This document shows positions 1 to 8,951 of a stretch of 64,000 nt of DNA, in pieces; the stretch's first letter is position 1; each line of letters begins with the position of its first letter. This DNA comes from Parabacteroides gordonii MS-1 = DSM 23371 (GTDB lineage: Bacteria > Bacteroidota > Bacteroidia > Bacteroidales > Tannerellaceae). Position numbers and translations under genes: made by a program. The notes under the pieces are model-generated. The model made no database searches. It worked only from the letters and a program-made list of their open reading frames with translations, and was not told the DNA's origin. The stretch covers positions 1,114,005-1,178,004 of the forward strand of contig NZ_KQ033919.1 in the NCBI RefSeq assembly GCF_000969825.1. The letters are read 5' to 3'.

Positions 1-56
1 AAGAGACACCCGATTATAATTATAGTTGTGTCTATGCTATTTTTACCAGGCTTGTA

Positions 57-1565
57 TCAATGAAGCGCATTGTTAGTATTTATTTCCTGAATAGGTATCG
101 GATAGAAATTATTCTTATCAGGATTAAAGTCACGTCCTACCGCCTTCAACGCTTCCTGTGTTTTACCCCAACGGCGAAGATCATAAAAACGAAGGTTTTC
201 CAACGGAAATTCCAGTAGTCGTTCATGTTCGATCTGTTCACGAACCTGTGCCTGTGACGTTCCCTTCATATCCGGCATATCCGCCCGTTCACGCACCTGA
301 TTGATCAGGGAAATAGCTTCAGTTGTTTGTCCCAGTTCATTCAACGCTTCGGCTTTCATCAGCAGGACATTTGCATAACGCATCAGCGGAATATTCGGTG
401 CAAAGTAATTGTTTTCCATACCTTCATAATCTGTCGGCATAAATTTCCGGAATGCAGGCTTATTTTTACCTTCAAACCATTCATCATATGTATATCCATA
501 TACACGTCCGGCCTCCGGATCATTAAAATAATCGCACTGGAAGAAAATCGTTTCATACAAACGACTGTCGTAACGGCCTGTCGTTGCAATCTGTCCTTCC
601 TTCATGTATTCATTCATCAACATATTATTCGGAAGGATTTCATCCCAGCCCCAAAGTTCGGAACAGCCGATCCAGCGATGGAGCTGTGTTTTATACCAGG
701 CACCATTCGCATCCGACATCGACATCTGTAACTCAAAAATACCCTCCTGCGAATTCTTATTACTACCATCAAACATAGATTTGAAGTTCTTTACCAGGTC
801 ATAGCCTTTTACATTATTGAAAGCATCTACAGCAGCCTTTAATTCTGAGTCTTTGTTGGCAGATTCTTCATAAGCTCTTGTCAGGTGAGCCCAACCGATA
901 TAAGCATAGGCAGCCCCTTTGGTTGCACGTCCCAACTGGTCGGAAGTACGGGTTTCCGGCAATGCAGTAGCCTTGGTCAATTCACCGATAATAAAATCCC
1001 ATGCTTCTTCACGTGTAGCCAACGCTTTATCCAACTGGTCGGTCGAGGAGATATAAGCATCACGAATAACAATCTCCTTCCAGTTCAAAAGAAGTTTCAT
1101 ATGATAATAACCACGCAGGAAATGAGCCTCATTCAAAATCGTATTCCGTTCTTCTTCCGTAATCTTATCTGCCGGAATATTCGGAACATTTTCAATTACC
1201 TGGTTACAGTAGTTTACCCCCCTGTAAGCATCCTGCCAGTAATAAGTGAACTGGGAATTACCATTCGTATAAGTAAAGTTGGCCAGCTCTACCCAGTTCG
1301 GATAATTCAGGGCATCGGAACCCAGGTTCACAATATCTTCACGATAAGCCTCTACCGGCCATTTTACTTCTGCAAAGCTCCAGGTATCGGTAAACGATTC
1401 CAGTTGAGAATAGGCTGCAGCCAGTCCTGCTTCCGCATCCGATTTATCACGCCAGAAAGAATCGGTTGTCAGTTGATCCGGTGATTGCACTGTCAGGAAA
1501 TCATCACAACCGGTGATTGCTCCCATTAATAATAAAGTAGCAACGATATATTTTATCTTTTTCAT
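57..1565 (-). CDS. SusD-like outer-membrane glycan-binding lipoprotein
   Basis: SusD/RagB-type surface lipoprotein that would cap the TonB-dependent transporter encoded just upstream and bind its ligand. The chosen ATG (1563-1565) begins MKKIKYIVATLLLMGAITGC, a lipoprotein signal peptide with Cys20 as the lipidated residue. A longer in-frame start at 1658 would put 31 residues before the signal peptide and overlap the susC end, so it was rejected. The product is about 502 residues, normal for the family. The body shows the helical TPR-like layout (EAHFLRGYYHMKLLLNWKEI) and the usual C-terminal RYDSRLYETIF, LMRYANVLLMKAEALNE and ENLRFYDLRRWGK blocks. The start lies 28 bp after the susC stop, so the two are co-transcribed. 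The ligand cannot be read from sequence; no glycoside hydrolase is visible in the window. Confidence 0.93.
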   Translation of the reverse strand: MKKIKYIVATLLLMGAITGCDDFLTVQSPDQLTTDSFWRDKSDAEAGLAAAYSQLESFTDTWSFAEVKWPVEAYREDIVNLGSDALNYPNWVELANFTYTNGNSQFTYYWQDAYRGVNYCNQVIENVPNIPADKITEEERNTILNEAHFLRGYYHMKLLLNWKEIVIRDAYISSTDQLDKALATREEAWDFIIGELTKATALPETRTSDQLGRATKGAAYAYIGWAHLTRAYEESANKDSELKAAVDAFNNVKGYDLVKNFKSMFDGSNKNSQEGIFELQMSMSDANGAWYKTQLHRWIGCSELWGWDEILPNNMLMNEYMKEGQIATTGRYDSRLYETIFFQCDYFNDPEAGRVYGYTYDEWFEGKNKPAFRKFMPTDYEGMENNYFAPNIPLMRYANVLLMKAEALNELGQTTEAISLINQVRERADMPDMKGTSQAQVREQIEHERLLEFPLENLRFYDLRRWGKTQEALKAVGRDFNPDKNNFYPIPIQEINTNNALH

Positions 1566-1593
1566 TGTCTTTGTGATTTTAAATAATTTGTAA

Positions 1594-4500
1594 TTAGAAT
1601 GTAAGCTGTAATCCAACGATATAGGAACGAGTGAACGGATAAATTTCTTTATCGACACCAGTATTCAATATCTTTTCCGTAGAGAACTCCGGATCGATAC
1701 CGCTATAATTTGTGATGGTAAACAGGTTCTCGCCACTTACATACAATCTTAACTTATCGACGAAAAGTTTTTTCAGCACTGTAGCAGGCAAGGTATATCC
1801 GATCTGCAATTGACGAAGGCGAACAAAGTTTCCATTTTCCAGGAAACGGTCACTTTCACGTGAGTTATTATTCGGGTCTTGCAAAACCGCACGGGGAACA
1901 TTCGTATTTGTATTATTCGTTGTCCATGCATCCAGCGTAGAAGCCAGCATATTAGTACCCGAACTCATTCCTTCAAAGAAATAACGGTTACCATTATACA
2001 GTTTATGTCCCCAGCCACTTCCCAGTAAGAAAGAGAAATCGATACCTTTATAAGAGAAACCGGCAGACAGGTTCGCTTCCAGTTTCGGCATACCGGAACC
2101 ACAGGATTCCTTATCATCTTCGTCGATCTGACCGTCACCATTCACATCACGGAAACGGATATCTCCCGGGCGGGCATTCGGCTGCAATAATTCACCGTCT
2201 TTATTAACATGGGCTGATACTTCAGCATCATTCTGGAAAATACCATCCGCACGATACAGGTAGAAGCTGGCAATAGGTTCTCCAACAAGTGTCTGAGTCG
2301 GGAAGTGTTCCGTACCCCATTTCAAACCATCGCCATATAAAGCCTGCTTCGGATCGGAAAGTTCCAATACTTTATTGCTTGTTGTTGTCAGGTTCAATCC
2401 TACATTATAATCCCAGTCACCTTTTTTATCCGCCCAGTTGATCTCCATTTCAAAACCGGAGTTACGGATTTTTCCTACGTTCATAACCGGATTATTCAAT
2501 CCAACAGAAGGAGCCAGTTTCTTGGTGATCAACATATCCTCCGTTTTGTTATAATAATAGTTCAATGTACCGGACAAACGACCGTTCAACAGACCATAGT
2601 CGAAACCGATGTTCTTTGTATCGGTTGTTTCCCACTGCAGATTACGGTTAGCCAACCCGGTAGCAATACTTCCCGGCCAAGGGCTTGAACCATTTCCCTG
2701 TACACTACCCATCGACATATCATTACCGCTAGTGATCAATGCCTGGAAATCATAGTAACCAAGAGCCTGCTCATTACCCAAGCGTCCCCAGCTGGCACGC
2801 AGTTTTAAATTGCTGATCACACCATCTTTCGGGAAAAATTCTTCCTCTGTAATTCTCCAACCTAAAGCAACTGACGGGAAAACACCCCAACGGCTATCCT
2901 TACCGAACTTGGATGAACCATCTGCACGAACCGTAGCCTGAAGCATATAACGTCCGGCATAAGAATAATTCACACGGCCGAAGAAAGAGGCACGGTTATA
3001 ATCGTACAATGAGCCGTCTCCGCTATAAGTTCCACCTTTACCCGCTCCGATAGTGGCGAAATCAGGATCTAAAAATCCGGACGGTTTTTCAGAAGTCACC
3101 AACTGCCCGTCTTTTACCTCATACACAGTAGTTTTACCGTCCACCTGTATTTCATTCCAGTTATATTTACGTATCTGGACAGAGTTACCGGCCATTACAT
3201 TCAGGGAGTGATCTTTGAATTGTTTATCAAAAGTCAAGACGTTATCTATCACCTGGTCTTCCCAGTAATAAGATTTTTCATATTGGGAAGGATAATCCTG
3301 CTTAGCCTTTACGTCTGCCACATAAGCCGGCATATGACGTTTGTAACGATAATGTTCGCCGCGATAAGAATAGGCCGTCTTGAAAGTCAGCCATTTAGCT
3401 AAATGGATCGTCAATGCTGCATTTGCATCCATATTATATGTCTTGCCGCCACCCTGACGATAAGTGTAATCAGCCATCACGTTACGGTTGCTGGGCAGAC
3501 CGTCGTGGTCTGTCAGTCCGAAGCCATATTCTTTCGTATCATCATAGACCGATACCAGCGGAGAAATACCATATACTTCTTTTAATGAGTACTGCGGTTG
3601 TTTTTCATCTTTAGCCATAAAAGACAGGTTGGCATCCAGATCAAATATATTCTTGGTGACGGCCAGTTTCATACGGGCATTATCCTGTTTAAAACTATTG
3701 CCCAACAAGATACCTTTATCATCCGAGTGATTATAAGATACGGAATAACGGGCTTTTTCACTTCCGCCGCGAACACTTACCTGATAGTTCTGTGTCAACC
3801 CGCCACGGAACATCTCATCCTGCCAGTTTGTATTAGGATAAGAGGAAGGATTTGCCAGGTAATTTGTAATATAAGCCGGATAATCGACAGTCTTATTCGG
3901 ATATTGCAGGTTATAATTATCATACATCTGCTTATGTACCTGCACATAGCCGTCGGAGTTCAGCAGTTCCAGTTGGTTGGCTACTTTTGAAAAGTTAAGA
4001 TAAGCATTTACATCCACTTTCAAATCACCTTTCTTTCCGTTTTTGGTAGTCACCATAATGACGCCATTGGCAGCAGTTGAACCGTAAATTGCAGCCGCCG
4101 CACCATCCTTCAGCACTTCCATAGCTGCAATATCCTGTGGGTTGACATTACTTATGTCACCGGGAAAGCCATCGATTATATACAAAGGCTCATTGTTTCC
4201 GAATGATTTCACACCACGTATCTTAACCGAGATACCTGCACCGGCATTACCCCCCTTCTTCTGGATACTGACACCGGACACCTGGCCTTGTAACGCTTCT
4301 GCCGGATTAGTGGTTGCACGACTGGTCAGTTCATCTACATTAACCGAAGAAATAGCTCCCGTTAAATCGCTCTTTTTCATTGTACCGTAACCGACAACAA
4401 TAACTTCATCAAGCTTTTCGGCATCTTCCGATAATCTGATTTCCAGACGAGGTTGTCCGTTATAGGTCACCGATTGTGTCGTATACCCGATATAAGAGAA

Positions 4501-4752
4501 AAGAAGTACATCCCCTTTCTTTACAGACAACTCAAAATTACCATCCATATCAGTGGTAGCCCCTTCAGTTGTTCCTTTTTTCAGGATGTTCACCCCGATG
4601 GCCGGTGCTCCGGTTTCATCATAAACAATACCTTTTACATTTGCGTTTTGAGCAAAACCTAAAAAGGGTAAAAGGGAAAGGAGCATCAAGACAATCGATG
4701 TCCTCAGGAAAGAACCGGTAGTTAACCGGGATTTACATTGCGATATTCCCAT
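1594..4752 (-). CDS. SusC-like TonB-dependent outer-membrane transporter
   Basis: Energy-dependent outer-membrane importer of the SusC/RagA family, partner of the SusD-like lipoprotein. The 1052-residue product has a signal peptide ending near FLGFAQ (about residue 35), a carboxypeptidase-regulatory-like domain (about 38-112, with VKGIVYDETGAPAIGVNI and SYIGYTT), the family motif LDEVIVVGYGTMKKSDLTGA, a plug domain (to about 230) with PLYIIDG, and a long beta-barrel ending in VGLQLTF with a terminal Phe. Length and domain order are typical for the family. The gene is the first of the susC-susD pair and has a plausible Bacteroidota promoter upstream. The substrate (glycan or peptide) is unknown. 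Confidence 0.95.
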   Translation of the reverse strand: MGISQCKSRLTTGSFLRTSIVLMLLSLLPFLGFAQNANVKGIVYDETGAPAIGVNILKKGTTEGATTDMDGNFELSVKKGDVLLFSYIGYTTQSVTYNGQPRLEIRLSEDAEKLDEVIVVGYGTMKKSDLTGAISSVNVDELTSRATTNPAEALQGQVSGVSIQKKGGNAGAGISVKIRGVKSFGNNEPLYIIDGFPGDISNVNPQDIAAMEVLKDGAAAAIYGSTAANGVIMVTTKNGKKGDLKVDVNAYLNFSKVANQLELLNSDGYVQVHKQMYDNYNLQYPNKTVDYPAYITNYLANPSSYPNTNWQDEMFRGGLTQNYQVSVRGGSEKARYSVSYNHSDDKGILLGNSFKQDNARMKLAVTKNIFDLDANLSFMAKDEKQPQYSLKEVYGISPLVSVYDDTKEYGFGLTDHDGLPSNRNVMADYTYRQGGGKTYNMDANAALTIHLAKWLTFKTAYSYRGEHYRYKRHMPAYVADVKAKQDYPSQYEKSYYWEDQVIDNVLTFDKQFKDHSLNVMAGNSVQIRKYNWNEIQVDGKTTVYEVKDGQLVTSEKPSGFLDPDFATIGAGKGGTYSGDGSLYDYNRASFFGRVNYSYAGRYMLQATVRADGSSKFGKDSRWGVFPSVALGWRITEEEFFPKDGVISNLKLRASWGRLGNEQALGYYDFQALITSGNDMSMGSVQGNGSSPWPGSIATGLANRNLQWETTDTKNIGFDYGLLNGRLSGTLNYYYNKTEDMLITKKLAPSVGLNNPVMNVGKIRNSGFEMEINWADKKGDWDYNVGLNLTTTSNKVLELSDPKQALYGDGLKWGTEHFPTQTLVGEPIASFYLYRADGIFQNDAEVSAHVNKDGELLQPNARPGDIRFRDVNGDGQIDEDDKESCGSGMPKLEANLSAGFSYKGIDFSFLLGSGWGHKLYNGNRYFFEGMSSGTNMLASTLDAWTTNNTNTNVPRAVLQDPNNNSRESDRFLENGNFVRLRQLQIGYTLPATVLKKLFVDKLRLYVSGENLFTITNYSGIDPEFSTEKILNTGVDKEIYPFTRSYIVGLQLTF

Positions 4753-4790
4753 GACTGTTTTAATTAGATTAAATTAATAAAGTTTTGCTG

Positions 4791-4821
4791 CAAGAATAGC
4801 GGTTTATGATTCTTCTGTCAA
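4791..4821 (-). promoter_or_regulatory. Putative promoter of the susC-susD pair
   Basis: On the minus strand, TATTCTTG (4791-4798) is one base off the Bacteroidota -7 consensus TAnnTTTG, and a TTG (4819-4821) lies 20 bases upstream as the -33 element. The predicted start site is about 30 nt before the susC ATG. Confidence 0.5.
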
Positions 4822-4937
4822 TACTTTATCAGCCTATCTAATCTCTACATATCACTGTAAAACGGTCTGTTTTTATCTACAAGCACATTTTAAACTATAC
4901 TGATTATCTGAATATTAACCTATGCAGATATACTACA

Positions 4938-6572
4938 TCATATACTTTTCATATATTCAGTCAGACTCTCGTCCGTTTCCAGGTTCAGATGCTTACGCAA
5001 ACGGTATCTGGCCATGTTTACGGTCTTGGGGGTCGAGTCTATTACGGATGCGATTTCTTTTGTCGATAAGCCTATGCGAAGTAAAGAGGCCAGGCGTTGT
5101 TCGTTTTTCGATAAATCCGGATGGAGCTTGGATAGTTTATCGATAAAGCGGGCATTCACTTCATCTATTAATAATTCGGTTTCAGTATTCCTTGCGTTGA
5201 ACTGGGATATATATGCATTGATACTTCTTAGATGGGCATCCATTTCCGAGCCGGATAATTTATAACTCTCTTTAAGCATCGACTGAATGTTGGCCAATAA
5301 GTCATTGCGACTACGTACAAAAAAGGCGAAGTTTGTCAATTCGTGCCGGTTATAATCTAATTCCTGCTGTGCGGTCTGGGTTTCCACTTCTGCCTGTTGC
5401 AGCTTCAAAGCAATCAGTTCCCTCTCCTGCTCTTCCAGTTTTCTGGAAGCTTCCAATATTTGTATTTTCTTTTGTTGGCGAGTATGGAAAGTTACATATA
5501 ATAATATAAGTAATACGGCAATGGCAATGAGTATCGCTATAAAACTCTGCATCCTCAGACTCTTGATCTGAAAGGCCTGCTCCTGGACTATCATTTCATG
5601 CTCTTTCGCTTTCAAACGTTTCTGAATGAGGTTCAGTTCTATCTGTCTCATCTCATCTTTTGCAGACAGGCTCTGTTCCATATCATAGAGATCTTTCAGA
5701 TTTGCATAGGCATGCATATAGTCGCCCATCGCTTCGTGGATCCACGAAGCGTACCGATAATTATCGGTAATCAATTCTTTCGCATTGATTTTACGGGCAT
5801 ATACCATTGCGGTATCTAATGCAGCCAATCCTTTCTTATACTCCCCGGCATAGAAATACTGTGTCCCCAGATTATTATAATTTTCACCCAACGACCAGAC
5901 AGTACCTAACGAGTCGTTGATAGCAATCGCTTCCCGCAGCATCAGGATCTTTTCATTCGTATCTCCTTCATATAAACAGAGGTTATTGAGGTTTACAGCC
6001 ACCAGCTTTCTTTCTCCCAGTTCTCTGTTTATCTCTAAAGCGGCCTTAAAGTTCTCTTCCGCTTTTCTATTATCCGGCACAAGTATATAAACCAGTCCAC
6101 GAGCATTATAACACATTGCCAGACTTTTCTGATCATTGGCTTCTTTACAAATATCGATCGCCTTATCGACATATTGAAAAGCAGCATCCAAGTCCCCTAA
6201 CTTCGTATAGCAACCCGAAAGGCGCACATAGATATAGGCACTCAGGTTAGGCCTGTCAGAAGGAACATTCTCCAGCGCATTGGTCATCGATTCAAAACCC
6301 ATATCAAAATCACCCTGATTCATATAAGCTTCTCCCAGTGTCGACTGTGCCTTGGCTAGAAGACGCTTATCGCCCTTTTTCTGTGCTTCGGTTATCGCCA
6401 CATTAGAGTAATAAATCGCTTTGGAAGGATCTATTTTAAGCATTTCTTCTGCTTTACTGATTAAATCATCGATCGTATCTTCCGAGTCATTCTTTTGCGA
6501 AGACGCGGACAAACCAATTACAAGGCAACATATAGTACTCCAAAGAAAGGCGGTTTCAAATAGTTTTTTCAT
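4938..6572 (-). CDS. Membrane-anchored TPR regulator with C-terminal helix-turn-helix
   Basis: Predicted regulator. The 544-residue product starts with a signal-like hydrophobic segment (about 8-24), followed by tetratricopeptide repeats (about 30-300: AKAQSTLGEAYMNQGDFDMG, AMCYNARGLVYI, ENYNNLGTQYFYAGEYKKGL). One transmembrane helix follows (FIAILIAIAVLLILLYVTF, about 345-365), then a Glu/Gln-rich coiled coil and a LuxR-like helix-turn-helix near the C-terminus (LSKNEQRLASLLRIGLSTKE, then IASVIDSTPKTVNMARYRLR). A periplasmic TPR sensor joined to a cytoplasmic DNA-binding domain is common next to Bacteroidota surface-uptake genes. It lies 185 bp upstream of susC on the same strand, so control of that pair is a reasonable inference. 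No kinase or receiver domain is present. Confidence 0.85.
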   Translation of the reverse strand: MKKLFETAFLWSTICCLVIGLSASSQKNDSEDTIDDLISKAEEMLKIDPSKAIYYSNVAITEAQKKGDKRLLAKAQSTLGEAYMNQGDFDMGFESMTNALENVPSDRPNLSAYIYVRLSGCYTKLGDLDAAFQYVDKAIDICKEANDQKSLAMCYNARGLVYILVPDNRKAEENFKAALEINRELGERKLVAVNLNNLCLYEGDTNEKILMLREAIAINDSLGTVWSLGENYNNLGTQYFYAGEYKKGLAALDTAMVYARKINAKELITDNYRYASWIHEAMGDYMHAYANLKDLYDMEQSLSAKDEMRQIELNLIQKRLKAKEHEMIVQEQAFQIKSLRMQSFIAILIAIAVLLILLYVTFHTRQQKKIQILEASRKLEEQERELIALKLQQAEVETQTAQQELDYNRHELTNFAFFVRSRNDLLANIQSMLKESYKLSGSEMDAHLRSINAYISQFNARNTETELLIDEVNARFIDKLSKLHPDLSKNEQRLASLLRIGLSTKEIASVIDSTPKTVNMARYRLRKHLNLETDESLTEYMKSI

Positions 6573-6595
6573 CTAATCCTGCTGTTTTAATTTGA

Positions 6596-6603
6596 CAAAT
6601 GTA
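6596..6603 (-). promoter_or_regulatory. -7 element of the TPR/HTH regulator gene
   Basis: TACATTTG on the minus strand fits the Bacteroidota -7 consensus TAnnTTTG. The predicted transcript starts about 17 nt before the ATG at 6572. Confidence 0.55.
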
Positions 6604-6679
6604 AAAAAATCATGCGAGAATAGAAAAAAGAAACCATGTATGTCAAGAACTGAACTTCTATCCAATCGAACAATTCATA

Positions 6680-7274
6680 CAACAAAAGTTTTTCAAAATA
6701 AATCCTTCAATCCTTCAGCCTTACTGTTATATGGCTTATAATCATCATCCTAAGACTGAAGGAAAATAATTTGTATGAAGGATATATCCCGGATTTTAAA
6801 TTTTTTCATTTATAGAAGGTTGTGTCCTGTATTAGAAAAAAACCGAATAGCTACCGGTCGGTTGTCTGTTTGCATATTCTATTCTAATACATGAGTGCTG
6901 GCCTTTTAGTTCAACAGTCCTTTCTTCTTTTCTGTTTGACAGCTCTCGAACGCTTGTTTGACATATGTAAAACGCTTGTTCGACAACTGTGATACAAGCG
7001 TATGACAGTTGACAAACAACAAATAGGTTCTATCCTTTATGTTAACAGGTCGTTATGTAACTCATTGTTACTTATTAATCCTATCCTTATTCTTTGCCTG
7101 AAAGAGTGGACTAAAAACTAGTATAAATTTTAGACTGAAATATGAAGTATTTGCTTGAAAATGTAAACAATTCCCTTCGTATAGCAGAAAATCATTCAGC
7201 CGTAAATATTAGATAATCAGATATATACATTCATCCTGAAGGATTGAAGGATTTATTTTGAAAAACTTTTGTTG
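6680..7274. repeat. 595-bp gene-free segment bounded by a perfect 39-bp inverted repeat
   Basis: Bases 6680-6718 are exactly the reverse complement of 7236-7274, with about 517 bp between them. The segment is AT-rich and has no credible reading frame. It lies between the promoter of the TPR/HTH regulator and the end of waaA. It could be a miniature (MITE-like) element, an insertion remnant or a recombinase target. No target-site duplication is evident at its edges. The stretch 6573-7709 holds no gene; its other contents are listed separately. Confidence 0.7.
6933..7018. repeat. Short periodic repeat array, about 22-bp spacing
   Basis: Variants of TTGTTTGACA recur at about 6933, 6954 and 6976. 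Between them AACGC precedes the next copy, giving units of 21-22 bp. Inverted copies (ACAAGCG and AGTTGACAAACA) close the array. It lies inside the 39-bp inverted-repeat segment. Confidence 0.55.
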
Positions 7275-7305
7275 AAGTGTTTGGGGACAGGATGTATGCC
7301 TGTTC

Positions 7306-7577
7306 CGCCTACGACATTATCATTAGACTCATATATAGAAAATATTGAACCAATTAGTGACGCAGCGTCCCTGAAAGGGGCGAATAATATTAACCCCCAG
7401 TGCAACTGGGGGTTAGGATATATGCCGGATGGTACGTCCCCAAGGGGGGCGAACAACACGCTATGGTTGAACCTCTTCGAGGCTCACCGGGTGATGATCG
7501 ACATGACCCCCAGTTGCACTGGGGGTTAACATAGTTCGAACTCTTCGAGCCCGCCTACGACACTATCATCAGACTCA
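7306..7577. repeat. REP-like palindromes flanked by a 26-bp direct repeat
   Basis: Two G/C-rich palindromes are present: 7391-7415 (stem TAACCCCCAG, loop TGCAA) and 7506-7526 (stem ACCCCCAG, loop TTGCA). The second is the reverse complement of the first. A 26-bp direct repeat starting CGCCTACGAC lies at 7306-7331 and 7552-7577, with two mismatches. Between them CGTCC and GGGGCGAA motifs also recur. This fits a non-coding REP/BIME-like element. Confidence 0.65.
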
Positions 7578-7641
7578 ACACTGCCAAATAGCGTATTACA
7601 CAACTCGATAGCCAAAGATTTTACGACGATAGATTAGTGTT

Positions 7642-7675
7642 AAAAGTAGGCGGTAATTCACACGCCTGCTTTATA
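7642..7675 (-). terminator. Probable terminator of waaA
   Basis: On the minus strand the waaA stop is followed by an inverted repeat (AAAGCAGGCG and CGCCTACTTT, one mismatch, 10-base loop) running into a short U-tract. Confidence 0.5.
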
Positions 7676-7709
7676 TTTTATAGGGAACACATATTAGTGG
7701 GTACTACTT

Positions 7710-8948
7710 TTACAAACCGAGCTTCTTCAGCACCTGCTCCGTAGCTCCGGCATTGTCACCGACGAAGTGTCCGGCAGCACTGCCCGAAGCTTCCAGGACT
7801 TCATGATAGGTGAGTAACTCATCCATTTTATCGCAGAAAGCCTGTTTACCTGAGACAGAAAAACCTCCCCCGACTTTGATCAGGTCTTTGGCTTCCTTAA
7901 ACTTCTGGAACTTAGGCCCGAATATGACGGGGATGCCATAAACGGCTGCTTCCAACGTATTATGTATACCGGCACCAAAGCCGCCGCCGATATAAGCAAT
8001 AGAGCCATACCGGTAGATGGAAGATAGAAGGCCGAAACTGTCCACGATCAGACAATCTTTGCCTTTAAGCAGGCTTTCATCCTGAATCACATCCGACAAA
8101 CGGACGGAAGGACGCTTCAGCAACGACTCGATATACATCAGATGTTCACGATGTATCTCATGCGGGGCAATGATCAGCTTCATTTCCGGATGTTCATTGA
8201 AATAAGGGATCAGGATCTCCTCGTCCTGCGGCCAGGAGCTTCCGGCAATAAGCGTCTGTGCCCTCTCGCCATTTTCACCGTATATGAAATGCTCTACTTG
8301 CGGTATTTCACGTGCCTGACGGCGTACATCCAGTACCCGGTCGAAGCGGGTATCTCCCGTAACCGTCACATTCGTAATACCAAACTCTTTCAACAGTTCA
8401 GCCGAACGGTCGTCCTGCACGAAAAGATGGGTGAAGCAATAAAGCATTTTCCGGTACGGGTAACCGAACCATTGGAAGAACAACTGGTCGCGGCGGAAGA
8501 TGGATGAAATGATATACACCGGTATATTCCGGTGCTTCAACTCATGCAGGTAGTTCCCCCAAAACTCATATTTAATAAATACAGCGATAGCCGGATTGGC
8601 CAGGTTCAGGAATTTCTTTACCCGGTAAGGCGTATCGAAGGGCAGATAACAAATGACATCTGCCCCGTTATAATTCTTACGAACCTCGTATCCCGAAGGA
8701 GAAAAGAATGTAAGTAATATCTTATACTCCGGATGTTCCGCCTTGATTTTCTCCATCATCGGACGGCCTTGTTCGAATTCTCCCAGAGAAGAAGCATGGA
8801 ACCAGATATATTTTGCATTCCGGTCGATCTTCTCGCGAAGAACGGAATTCGTCTTCCATTGCCCCAGACGCATCATCCGGGCCTTCTTATGAAATGGAGA
8901 TATCAACGCAATAATAAATGCGTAAAAGTGGATTGCCAGACTATACAT
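7710..8948 (-). CDS. waaA: 3-deoxy-D-manno-octulosonic acid (Kdo) transferase
   Basis: WaaA/KdtA attaches Kdo from CMP-Kdo to lipid A precursor at the cytoplasmic face of the inner membrane. The 412-residue product has the N-terminal membrane-associated helix (MYSLAIHFYAFIIALISPF), the family segment IWFHASSLGEFEQGRP with the catalytic-type Glu, the YLPFDTPYRVKKFLN block, and the C-terminal donor-site region AYIGGGFGAGIHNTLEAAVY. Length is normal. It begins 3 bp after the gltX stop, so the two genes probably form one transcript driven by the promoter before gltX. A stem-loop follows its stop. Confidence 0.96.
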   Translation of the reverse strand: MYSLAIHFYAFIIALISPFHKKARMMRLGQWKTNSVLREKIDRNAKYIWFHASSLGEFEQGRPMMEKIKAEHPEYKILLTFFSPSGYEVRKNYNGADVICYLPFDTPYRVKKFLNLANPAIAVFIKYEFWGNYLHELKHRNIPVYIISSIFRRDQLFFQWFGYPYRKMLYCFTHLFVQDDRSAELLKEFGITNVTVTGDTRFDRVLDVRRQAREIPQVEHFIYGENGERAQTLIAGSSWPQDEEILIPYFNEHPEMKLIIAPHEIHREHLMYIESLLKRPSVRLSDVIQDESLLKGKDCLIVDSFGLLSSIYRYGSIAYIGGGFGAGIHNTLEAAVYGIPVIFGPKFQKFKEAKDLIKVGGGFSVSGKQAFCDKMDELLTYHEVLEASGSAAGHFVGDNAGATEQVLKKLGL

Positions 8949-8951
8949 AAC

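Noticed and set aside
1566..1658. N-terminal extension of the SusD-like protein to the upstream ATG
   Set aside because: It would bury the lipoprotein signal peptide 31 residues inside and overlap the susC coding end.
6680..7274. Invertible promoter for the TPR/HTH regulator
   Set aside because: The regulator has a good -7 element at 6596-6603, outside the inverted repeats, and no matching promoter was found at the repeat edge; kept only as a mobile-element candidate.
7253..7529. Overlapping frames on both strands in the intergenic region after waaA
   Set aside because: They are made of REP-like palindromes and repeats read as codons; mirrored Cys/Pro/Gly-rich peptides on both strands are typical of this artefact.
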